Assembly (NCBI GenBank): GCA_043228905.1
Contig: JBHGNT010000011.1
Location: forward strand, 13,826,001-13,890,000
Reading direction: 5' to 3'
DNA from: Azolla caroliniana
Taxonomy: Eukaryota > Polypodiophyta
Length of the DNA stretch: 64,000 nt
Shown here: positions 25,151 to 33,217 of the stretch, in pieces
Position numbering within the stretch: position 1 is the stretch's first letter
Layout of the letters: every line of letters starts with the position of its first letter
The notes under the pieces: model-generated
Seen by the model: the letters and a program-made list of their open reading frames with translations, nothing else
Told to the model about the DNA's origin: nothing
The model's database searches: none
Translations under genes and position numbers: made by a program

Positions 25151-25678
25151 ATGCTTGGTGTTCAACATCTCGACGTGCCGCACTTGAAGGGGAGAAAGGG
25201 TAGCAAAGGCACCAGAATGGGCAAAGGCAAAGAAACTGTTGTTGGCACCGGCGAGGGAAGAACCGGAAGAGGGGGAGACAAGAAGAAAAAGGAAGTCGAG
25301 TCGACGAAGGAAGTCGGCACATTCGAACAAGTCAAAACGAGCGGCTGCGGCGGCAGAGTCAAGAAGGACAGAGCTGACTGGAAGAAGAAGGCCAAGACTC
25401 GGACATGGTCCGATGTGGTGAAGGGCTTGGAACCAGAAAATGAATCGGTAGCAACCGATTCAGACAAGAGTTGGAACGAATCGGAGACACCTGATTCGGT
25501 TCAACAAATGGATTCGGAAGAATCGGATCAATTCAAGGCCAAGAGGACGAGATGGCAGCAAAAGTCGATGCCAACACAAAGGAATCGGCGGGTCGACAAG
25601 TGTCGAAGTCACAACAGCGAGGGAGCTGATTTGGGCCTGTTGAGCAGACAAGCTGACCGAGGAGGTCGAGATGCGTAG
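25151..25678 (+). CDS. Copia 3' accessory open frame (175 aa, unknown, lysine-rich)
   Basis: This frame lies between the RNase H region and the PPT, inside the element. It starts MLGVQHLDVPHLKG, which is the usual end of a copia pol reading on past the RNase H stop at 25091-25093. The rest is low-complexity, rich in Lys, Gly, Glu and Ser, with no domain I recognise. It may be gag-pol tail plus 3' untranslated sequence rather than a real gene. Confidence 0.4.
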   Translation: MLGVQHLDVPHLKGRKGSKGTRMGKGKETVVGTGEGRTGRGGDKKKKEVESTKEVGTFEQVKTSGCGGRVKKDRADWKKKAKTRTWSDVVKGLEPENESVATDSDKSWNESETPDSVQQMDSEESDQFKAKRTRWQQKSMPTQRNRRVDKCRSHNSEGADLGLLSRQADRGGRDA

Positions 25679-25813
25679 AAACAGAAGGGTCGCGGCAAAC
25701 GAGACCAGACCAGAAGAGGAGCGCGAGCAAGGCAGAGTGACGCCAGAAGGAGCCGGGTGGAAGGGTCGGCTGCCATGGAGACTAACACTACGATCCGACC
25801 TCAAGTTGAGCTT

Positions 25814-25822
25814 GAGGGGGAG
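25814..25822 (+). other. Copia polypurine tract
   Basis: GAGGGGGAG lies directly before the 3' LTR, in the position and of the composition used to prime plus-strand synthesis. Confidence 0.9.
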
Positions 25823-26230
25823 TGTTGAGCGGCAAGCTCAACCGGATCCGGATCGGCTGAATAAGCCTGAGCCGGATCGGCATCCGGAAGGATGAGCCAG
25901 ATCGATGAGTCGGGGAGCTGGTTAGCTAGATCAAGCAGTAACCGGAAGCCAAGTAGCAGCTAGTCTACTAGGGAGTTAATATCTCGTAGTTAGTGTAAGA
26001 CACTCGTGTGAGCATTGAAGTACATCGTACTTCTATCAGTCTGTATGGACTTGTATAAAAGTGATCACTAAACACATACAATGTACAGACTGAGTAATAT
26101 TTTGAATTGAGGTTTCTGTGTTCTCACTCTCTCTATCTCTAACGCATACTGTGTAATACTCTAAGCTCTCCATTAAACCTGTGTTTTCTGTTTTCGGTTT
26201 TCCATTGCTTTCGCACGCTATTCTTTCACA
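25823..26230 (+). repeat. Copia 3' LTR
   Basis: Starts TGTTGAGCGGCAAGCTCAA and ends TTCTTTCACA, followed by the duplicated ATTAT at 26231-26235. It differs from the 5' LTR by scattered substitutions and small deletions, several of them C/T or G/A. Confidence 0.95.
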
Positions 26231-26235
26231 ATTAT

Positions 26236-26907
26236 GAATTAGAAAGACAATAGCAACACAATTTATATGCCAAAATCTAACATTGAACCATACTAATTTG
26301 GCAATTGAGATGTTCTTAATTTATGACTCCTAGTCTTTTATGGCTTCCACCTTGTCATGATGCATGCTTGCCACTTGAAGTGATGCACCCAAGAATGTGC
26401 ACGCCCTTGGGTCGAGGGGATGTTATGGACATGTACATTTCACCATATAAGTGTCACAAACGTTTGAAATGGGTAAAGAAAGAAAGCACATGGAGTATTT
26501 ATATATTGTGCTAAGGGCCTTGTGTGAACATAATGTGAAATTAGTGTCACATAAGTGCAAGTGTGTGTGCTACTCGAGCACGACCACATGAGACTTGAAC
26601 AAGGGAGGATGTGATGTCGTGTGAGAAGATTCTTTAGACCACCTTGTAGATCTCCTTGTATTAGTCCCCTCTTATATTATTAGTTCTCGAAGATTGAGAT
26701 GAGGAGAAGGCTCCAACCGATGAACGCTCAAGGAGGCAAAGATTCAACCTCCATGACTTGCCTTCTTTCTTCTCTCTCTTCCACGAAGGTTTGGGAGCGA
26801 TTAGCACATGGGATTGAGCTTAATACATTTGATGCACATGCGTACACAAGATTAAGGCTCCAACGGGCTAGTGCTCAAGGAGTTGAATGTTCCTATTAGG
26901 GGGAGGA
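26236..26907. other. Probable 3' remnant of another LTR element
   Basis: No coding region is recognised. A segment at about 26739-26856 (ACCTCCATGACTT, CTCTCTTCCACGAAGG, GATTAGCACATGGGAT, GAGCTTAATACA) recurs with changes at about 27709-27830. A purine tract TAGGGGGAGGA at 26897-26907 lies directly before a TGTCGTGACG start, as a PPT would before an LTR. Confidence 0.45.
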
Positions 26908-27091
26908 TGTCGTGACGTTTTCACGCCACAATAAGAAAATAACCTCTACCAAATTATACGAACTAATTCAAATATTTGTAAATGGTTGTTTAGTTAAACG
27001 ATAGCTAATAACTTGATAAGAACCAATCACCATAGGATGATAATATTATGTGTAAATAGCTAGTTGAATCATATACTGAGTAAAATATTTA

Positions 27092-27330
27092 AAAGCTAAA
27101 CATCTATTCAAAGCACACTTTGCTATTATCATTATCAAGTATTTTAGCTATTCAAGGTATTACCCACTTTTAAAGCTAAATACCCATTATCAACACATTT
27201 TGCTATTATCACTATCAAGTATTTTAGCTCTTAAAGCTACTACCCTCTTTTAAAGTTAAATACCTATTCAAAGCACATTTTGCTATTATCACTATTAGGT
27301 ATTTTAGCAATTAAAGCTATTACCCACTAA
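27092..27330 (+). repeat. 80-bp tandem repeat, 3 units
   Basis: Units start at 27092, 27172 and 27252 with AAAGCTAAA or AAAGTTAAA. Each contains TTTGCTATTATCA, AAGTATTTTAGC (GGTATTTTAGC in the third) and TTACCCAC-like ends. The spacing of exactly 80 bp repeats twice. Confidence 0.9.
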
Positions 27331-27340
27331 TGTAGGTGCC

Positions 27341-27468
27341 TCTTATGCATGGGTGACACTTGGCACTCATGCACCCACATTCCTTATGCATGGATGATTC
27401 TTGGCACTCATGCACCCACCTTCCTCATGCATGGGTGACGCTTGACACTCATGCACCCTCCTTCCTCG
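27341..27468 (+). repeat. 41-bp tandem repeat, 3 units, just upstream of a TATA box
   Basis: Each unit holds ATGCATGGGTGAC (or ATGCATGGATGAT), CTTGGCACTCATGCACCC and a CTTCCT spacer. ATGCAT recurs at 27345, 27386 and 27427. ATGCAT and its flanks are partly palindromic. The placement directly upstream of the TATA-like box suggests enhancer repeats of an LTR. Confidence 0.88.
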
Positions 27469-27830
27469 TGTATAAAAAGGGGGTGTGTAATCCTATCAAG
27501 GGGAAAATAAAAATATAGACATGAAATACTATTGTAATCAAATAGGCAAGAAATACTATTGTAATAATTTTGGAATTATCAATACAAGCTATTTCGTTTC
27601 TTCTCTTTCTTTGACAAGAAGCCCAATGCTTACTTCCCAAACTCACTACTTTCTTTTGTGTTGCACACGTATGTTTTGACCAACATCACAAATCTCCAAC
27701 AAGGTGGAGATTCGGCCTCCACGAGTTTTCTTCTCTTTTACCTCTCTTCCACAAAGGCTTGCAAATGATTAGCACATGGGATCAAGCTTAATACACTTTA
27801 TTAACACAAGTACACGAGATTAAGACCAAA

Positions 27831-29618
27831 TGACCTAAACTCAAATTTATTTGGCCAAAATAATTACAATGGTGATTAAGAGAAGTTGTTACAAATGATT
27901 ACAAGAGAAACATGTGCGGTAAATTAGTTGCAAGGATGCAAGTTATGTGGTCTTTGACAAGGCCTCGCGGCTACAACACCGTAATTGTTGAGGTAGTGTC
28001 CTTATGCCACTTTGAGCCTCTTTCCTTTCCCGACAAGCTAACTCTACCTCTCTGAGCGAGACTAACCCAAAACACCCTCAACCTCAAACCCTAAACTCTT
28101 GAGTAGGAAAAATAAGAGTAAAAAGAAAGAAATCTAAAAAATAACCTTAACTCTCAAACTATGTTAAAAATAAGAAGAACTTCACCAAATCCTAATGGTG
28201 CACCTCGAAACCTAGAATAAGCAACCCGAATCAAAAGTAGTATGTACTAAAAAGGGAATAATTCCTTAATGCATGTTGAGGAAGATTTAAAATATACACC
28301 TCTTGTATTTGGTCAATGTCCCTAACCATTAAGCAACTTATTTTTGCTTATTATATATATCTTTTCATATATACGTATTTATGTTTTTGTTGTTGTGGTT
28401 GGCGCCCTTTTTTGTCCACTTTTTACATTTAGGCCCGCCACATCATGACATTGGGCAAAGGGCATAGAACCTGAATGTAAAGGAGTAACAATCCCAATTA
28501 GTACCAACTTATTTCTCTACTTTTCATTCTCCGGATTCCAAGCTAAAGCTTCTTCCTCTCTTTTCTTGTTGACTGGTACCAAGTGTTTAACTATCAGCCT
28601 TGCGTTGATTATATATCCTTCTCTTATAGTACGTGTTAAGAGCATTGATAAAGTATTAGGTCAAGTCCATGAACTTCTTGTTTAAGTTAGTTTTAATGAG
28701 GGAGTGAGGAGAGGTAAGTTTGGATTGTTAACATGATCATAAATTGCTCAATACTAGTTGACGACCACTCTTACCATCTTGCCAATAATAGGGTAAATGA
28801 TACTTTATCCTTGCATGTGATTCTAATGAGGGGCTTAACATTGGTCGAGATTACAATGTGTGCTCGATGTAACACACAAGAGCGACACACCATCATATGA
28901 TGTTTCACATGGTTTTATCTCAAGGTATCCTAAACCTTGACATGTTCCTTATCTCATGGTTTCCAACTAGTAGGTAAAAATTATTTAATTTGAACAACTA
29001 CTATGAACCCAAGTCGCATGTTATAATATTTCGAAAATAAACAAATAATTATTTAATGAATTAATTATTTTTTTGTACTAACAATTAAGCCCGCTAGAGA
29101 CCTTGCCTTGCACATTTATATGTTGTAGGCAAATCATCACACAAACTTGTTATGATTGGCATTGCTTTATGGGAGAGCAATATCTCGTATGTCAATTGAT
29201 AGTGAGTTCAACAATGTACTTGTGAATTAGACGAGTAATGTCAATATTGGACATGACACAACTTCAAGGCATAATATTAATGACATAATTGTAAAAATTA
29301 CCAGACAACTCTTAAACTAATAACATAAATTTAGCATACTAAATTCCGGAAAGCTCATTCGATCGGGGCAATAAATAAAAGAAGAGATACTAATAAGAGA
29401 CATGAAGCTAATATGTTATTATTATGATCAATCTATGTCGAGATTAAGATAAACTGACACACACAATATTTATAAATAAATTCATCAATAAAATTCCTTA
29501 GTATGATATTCGAGAAGAATTAACAGTCGATACATTTAACTCAATTAAACCATCATCCAACACTTGCAAAGTTTAATCAACAATTCCATTTAATCACATT
29601 GTGGTGCATTTAATCCAA
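27831..29618. other. No gene recognised (~1.8 kb)
   Basis: AT-rich sequence between two LTR-type repeats. It may contain decayed retroelement sequence, but I could not identify conserved protein motifs in any frame. Confidence 0.55.
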
Positions 29619-29623
29619 AACGT

Positions 29624-30272
29624 TGTCGTGATGTGGCATGTCTAGTGCGAGAAAAAGTCAAAAATTGAGGATCCACACACATTTCACGAATACTTGCAAA
29701 AATGAAAATAAATAAACCTAGGTCACAATGGCATTGAGTGCATGTAGAGGGTTGCAAGTAGGATTTGAACCTTGCACCTCTAAGATAAGAGGCAATTACC
29801 CTACCACTAAAGCTACTACTAAGTGCTTTAGATGTTCTATATTTCTTTCTCATATTCAGTATTCCTTAGGAAACAAAAGTACAAAACCGTGTACACAAAA
29901 CCACGGTTTTAAGCCCATGGTTTTCTGCATGTCACAAAGCAAAACTATGTGCACAGAAACCATGGCTCCAAGCCCATGGTTTTGTGCATGGACAAACCTA
30001 TAAAACCCCTAGTACAACTTGTGTAAAGGGGGGGGCTCAATATGTGATATTAGTATCATCACCATCAATATAATTTGCTTCTTAATATTCTTCTTGAAAT
30101 ATATCTTCTTCTCAAGTGTAAAATCTTTGATCTTCTCAAGTGTGACATTAGTTTCCTCGATTCCTACATACACATCATCATCTTTTCGACAATTTCACGA
30201 ATGTCCTCCCCGGTTCGAAACCCCGGTGGTCCCACTCAAACGAAGCACACACGCACGCGCATCTTCGCGACA
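29624..30272 (+). repeat. TR-GAG-like 5' LTR (649 bp)
   Basis: It contains a minus-strand tRNA-like module and two ~59-bp-spaced repeats of an AAGCCCATGGTTTT block (about 29891-29990). A TATA-like CTATAAAACC lies at 29999-30008. Compared with the 3' LTR it has an extra 24 bp where TCTTCTCAAGTGT is repeated (about 30108-30148). Confidence 0.9.
29755..29815 (-). other. tRNA-like module (A box and B box) inside the LTR
   Basis: Read on the minus strand, TAGTGGTAGGG (inside about 29795-29812) resembles the A box of tRNA-Gly. AAGGTTCAAATCC (29761-29773) matches the RNA polymerase III B box GGTTCRANTCC. The spacing of ~30 bp is tRNA-like. The acceptor and anticodon arms do not fold convincingly, so this is a tRNA-derived relic rather than a tRNA gene. 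The 3' LTR has the same module at about 32724-32784. Confidence 0.6.
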
Positions 30273-30310
30273 TATTTTGGTGAACCTGACATGAAGAGAG
30301 ACATGGGAGG

Positions 30311-31135
30311 ATGAAGATGGATGAGGAATATCTCATGAAGGCAATGTCGAAGATGATGATGGAATTTTCGAGAGAAAGTAAAAGACGAGATGCGGCCCAA
30401 CAAGTCGTCGAAAGCGTGGTCGAGCGAGTCGGCTATTTCGACGGGGGCATAGTCCAAAAAAATTTAGACACCTACAATGCCGAGATGGATTCGAGAGGTG
30501 TAAAAGAAGCTACGAGGCTGGAATACTTTTGTCAAGTGGTGGCTGAACCGAACTACAAAGAGGTAAAAGAGCTTCAAGAAGCTCATGATTCGTGGGTGAC
30601 TTTCAAGGAGGCTCTATTGGAGGCATATGGCTACAAGAGACCGAAGGGACAAAGTCTATACATGTTTGACCAGTGGGTGTCATCGAGGAAGACCCACCAA
30701 AGTGTTATGCATGCATTCATTGAGTTTGAGTGTCGGTTCACTCAACTCTCGGAGCGGGAACAAGGATTGGTGGGGGCGAATAAAGTCTTAATGTCCGTCA
30801 AGTCGATTGATCAGAATGAAAGGACGGCCATTGGAATCCAACTCGAGGATGACGATGGTGCAAATGGCCTCATCGAGGATTGGGCCAAAGTGGAAAGTGT
30901 ATGCCGACAACACGACGAGAGGAAAATGAGATTCTCATCGACAACAACACGACCCATGAGGGATGTTCAAAGGAGAACGGGATGCAATACACCACCACTA
31001 AAGGAAGAAAACTCGAAGAGGGAAGATTCGATACTCAACATAGAAGCCTTAATGAGAGAAGCATTCAAGAACTTAAGATGCAAGGTGATGTTGAAGAGCA
31101 GCTTAAAATGGAGTGAAAACCGAGGAGAACGGTGA
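30311..31135 (+). CDS. Gag-like protein of the TR-GAG-like element (274 aa)
   Basis: The frame starts MKMDEEYLMKAMSKMMMEF 38 bp after the 5' LTR. The centre has the alpha-helical, aromatic-spaced look of a Ty3/gypsy gag capsid domain. Anchors are RLEYFCQVVAEPNYKEV, HDSWVTFKEALLEAYGY, MFDQWVSSRK and FIEFECRFTQLSEREQG, equivalent to the W-x-F-x2-L-x-EF pattern of retrotransposon gag. No CCHC zinc knuckle is visible. Assignment rests on this pattern and on its position in an LTR element; function is inferred. Confidence 0.7.
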   Translation: MKMDEEYLMKAMSKMMMEFSRESKRRDAAQQVVESVVERVGYFDGGIVQKNLDTYNAEMDSRGVKEATRLEYFCQVVAEPNYKEVKELQEAHDSWVTFKEALLEAYGYKRPKGQSLYMFDQWVSSRKTHQSVMHAFIEFECRFTQLSEREQGLVGANKVLMSVKSIDQNERTAIGIQLEDDDGANGLIEDWAKVESVCRQHDERKMRFSSTTTRPMRDVQRRTGCNTPPLKEENSKREDSILNIEALMREAFKNLRCKVMLKSSLKWSENRGER

Positions 31136-32637
31136 TCGAGGAAAAAGAGACCTCCCAACAAATATGGGTTAATGAAGTGGCCGATACAAAGGCTCAAGTT
31201 TTTTATGACAATACCACGGGAGAAGGTGTGAAACAAGCCATCTTCTCAACTTACGGGGGAACGACGATCAAGAGAAAGGACGAAGACTCGAGAGTGGGAA
31301 ATGCTGCTTTAAGAGTGGACGAGCATTTCGGAACACATGTTGTGTCCGAAATATCGAGTGATGAAGGTGCAAGCATGAGCAAAGCTTGCGTAATCAAGGG
31401 AGATAAAGAGTGTGATGTTGACGTGATTGAGGCAGTAGCCATGAGGAACAACATCGAGTCGGAGATGGCTATGGACAAGTCCACGACGGATGGCCATGTC
31501 GAGACTTTCCCAACACTTGATCTAGAGACTTGGGCAGTTGTGTTCGAGAGCCAACATGAGACCCAAGAGACAGAAAGCGGCGGGGAAACCAATGCAAATA
31601 ATAACATTGAGGGAAAGATGTCTATGGATGAGTCGACAGTGACCGATAGTGCCGAGGTTCTCCCCACAAATGTTCCTGAGACTTCGACAGTTGTGCCCGA
31701 GTGTCAATGTGAGACCAGAGAGACGGAAGGTGGCGGCTGGAAATTGAAGGACCGAAATGATGAGGAGGAGGATGGCAACAGACAAAGGAATCCCTCCACA
31801 CCAGTTCTGGAGACTTCAGCAATTGTGCCCAAGAGCGAACATAAGACTGGAGAGATGGAAGGTGGCGGCAAGGAGATGAGTGTCGAAGATAGCGCATACG
31901 GAGGAACGATGGCCAACAAGGACGCCAAAAACAAAGCTACAATAGAGTTCGATGAAGAGCCAGATAGCGGCAAGAAAGGAAGAACCAGCATACAATCCGG
32001 ATGGAAGATGACGCGGTTGGTATTCCTACCCGAACGGAAGCCAACCCGAACGAGAGTTGATCAACCAGGCCCGACCCAACCGAAAACCGGATGGAAATTG
32101 ACCCGAACGAAAGTCAATCGTCTAAGTTTGATTCGGCCGAATGCGAATCCGGACGAAGGCCGATCAAGCCAAAAGATGATTGGTCAAGACAGACAGAAGT
32201 TGAACCGGCCTAGACGGAGGTCGAAGCAGACGAGTCGCGACACCCGGTTGAGGCTAGTGAGCATAAGGAAAGGCAAGCATGGGACGAGAAATGATGATAA
32301 AAAGTTAGGTGACCAAGGAGATGGCCGAGGTGAAGGTGGCACATGCATGAGGCATGAAGCGTTATGCTCGGGAGGAGCAAAGGGAGCCATGACAACTAGA
32401 CATGGCAATAAAAAAGGTGAGCGAATGATATGGTGGATCGGATGGCAACGACAGTTCGAAGTAGACCATAAAAAGACGGTGCGGGCGAGGCGCAAGAAAG
32501 GAGGAAATCAAACACCAACCACCTTTGACCTTGCCACATCACTCTTTTCTTCTTGGCACATACCGGAGGATGTGCGGTTTGGTGGGGGTGGATGTCGTTA
32601 TGTGGCATGTCTAGTGCGAGAAAAAGTCAAAAATTGA
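31135..32637 (+). CDS. Second open frame of the TR-GAG-like element (~500 aa, unknown, internally repetitive)
   Basis: A long frame overlaps the stop of the gag-like frame by a few bases in another frame and has no ATG there. It may be reached by frameshift or splicing, or the gag frame may have been broken by a mutation. It runs into the 3' LTR. Two ~51-aa units (DNA period 153 bp, from about 31447 and 31600) share NNIE, M(A/S)MD(K/E)ST, E(V/T)(F/L)PT, ET and ETE(S/G)GG, and a shorter third unit follows. The acidic repeats give way to a very basic Arg/Lys/Gln/Pro stretch after about 31990. No family is recognised. Confidence 0.5.
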   Translation: MEEKETSQQIWVNEVADTKAQVFYDNTTGEGVKQAIFSTYGGTTIKRKDEDSRVGNAALRVDEHFGTHVVSEISSDEGASMSKACVIKGDKECDVDVIEAVAMRNNIESEMAMDKSTTDGHVETFPTLDLETWAVVFESQHETQETESGGETNANNNIEGKMSMDESTVTDSAEVLPTNVPETSTVVPECQCETRETEGGGWKLKDRNDEEEDGNRQRNPSTPVLETSAIVPKSEHKTGEMEGGGKEMSVEDSAYGGTMANKDAKNKATIEFDEEPDSGKKGRTSIQSGWKMTRLVFLPERKPTRTRVDQPGPTQPKTGWKLTRTKVNRLSLIRPNANPDEGRSSQKMIGQDRQKLNRPRRRSKQTSRDTRLRLVSIRKGKHGTRNDDKKLGDQGDGRGEGGTCMRHEALCSGGAKGAMTTRHGNKKGERMIWWIGWQRQFEVDHKKTVRARRKKGGNQTPTTFDLATSLFSSWHIPEDVRFGGGGCRYVACLVREKVKN

Positions 32638-33213
32638 GGATCCACACACATTTCACGAATACTTGTAAAAAGGAAAATAAATAAACCTAGGTCACAATGG
32701 CATTGAGTGCATGTAAAGGGTTGCAAGTAGGATTTGAACCTTGTACCTCTAAGATAAGAGGCAATTACCTTACCACTAAAGTTACTACTAAATGCTTTAG
32801 ATGTTCTATATTTCTTTCTCATATTCAGTATTCCGTAGGAAACAAACGTACAAAACCGTGTACACAAAACCACGGTTTTAAGCCCATGGTTTTCTGCATG
32901 TCACAAAGCAAAACTGTGTGCACAGAAACCATGGCTCCAAGCCCATGGTTTTGTGCATGGACAAACCTATAAAACCCCTAGTACGACTTGTGTAAAGGGG
33001 GGGGCTCAATATGTGATATCAGTATCATCACCATCAATATAATCTGTTTCTTAATATTCTTCTTGAAATATATCTTCTTCTCAAGTGTGACATTAGTTTC
33101 CTCGATTCCTACATACACATCATCATCTTTTCGACAATTTCACGAACGTCCTCCCCGGTCCGAGACCCCGGTGGTCCCGCTCAAGCGAAGCACGCACGCG
33201 CATCTTCGCGACA
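32593..33213 (+). repeat. TR-GAG-like 3' LTR (621 bp)
   Basis: It matches the 5' LTR along its length, lacking the 24-bp duplication of TCTTCTCAAGTGT and 4 bp near the end. It keeps the tRNA-like module, the AAGCCCATGGTTTT repeats and the CTATAAAACC box. Confidence 0.9.
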
Positions 33214-33217
33214 ACGT

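Larger units (their letters stand above)
20407..26230 (+). mobile_element. Ty1/copia LTR retrotransposon, full-length but inactivated (5824 bp)
   Basis: Two LTRs of 414 and 408 bp begin TGTTGAGCGG, end TTCTTTCACA and are flanked by the duplication ATTAT. The order inside is PBS, gag, protease, integrase, reverse transcriptase, RNase H, PPT. Integrase before reverse transcriptase is the Ty1/copia order. The reading frame is broken by several stops and frame changes (see the polyprotein entry), so this copy cannot act alone. The LTRs are similar but not identical, so the insertion is not very recent. The body is richer in G+C and CG dinucleotides than the surrounding DNA. Confidence 0.96.
26908..27690 (+). 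repeat. Candidate LTR (TGTCGTGACG...CATCACA) with two tandem arrays and a TATA box
   Basis: It is preceded by a PPT-like purine tract, begins TGT and ends ACA. It contains three 80-bp and three 41-bp tandem units, then GTATAAAAAGGGG at about 27469-27481, a strong TATA-like promoter, followed by a probable R/U5 region. The first bases resemble those of the gag-only element at 29624. No matching target duplication flanks it (GAGGA against AATCT), and the right boundary is uncertain. Confidence 0.45.
29624..33213 (+). mobile_element. Non-autonomous LTR retrotransposon carrying gag-like ORFs only (TR-GAG-like, 3590 bp)
   Basis: LTRs at 29624-30272 and 32593-33213 begin TGTCGT and end CTTCGCGACA. 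ACGT directly precedes the left LTR and directly follows the right LTR, giving a 4-5 bp target duplication. Between them lie a gag-like frame and a second long frame. No protease, integrase, reverse transcriptase or RNase H motif is visible in the 2.3-kb interior. A G-rich tract (GGTGGGGGTGGA) precedes the 3' LTR as PPT. The LTRs are close to each other apart from a 24-bp and a 4-bp length difference. Known gag-only terminal-repeat elements (TR-GAG) have this layout and rely on pol supplied in trans. Confidence 0.85.

Noticed and set aside
27092-27468. CRISPR-like array
   Set aside because: The repeats are contiguous tandem units without unique spacers, in a plant nuclear context.
26908-27690. 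Complete solo LTR with target duplication
   Set aside because: The 5 bp on either side (GAGGA and AATCT) do not match, so I list it only as an LTR candidate.
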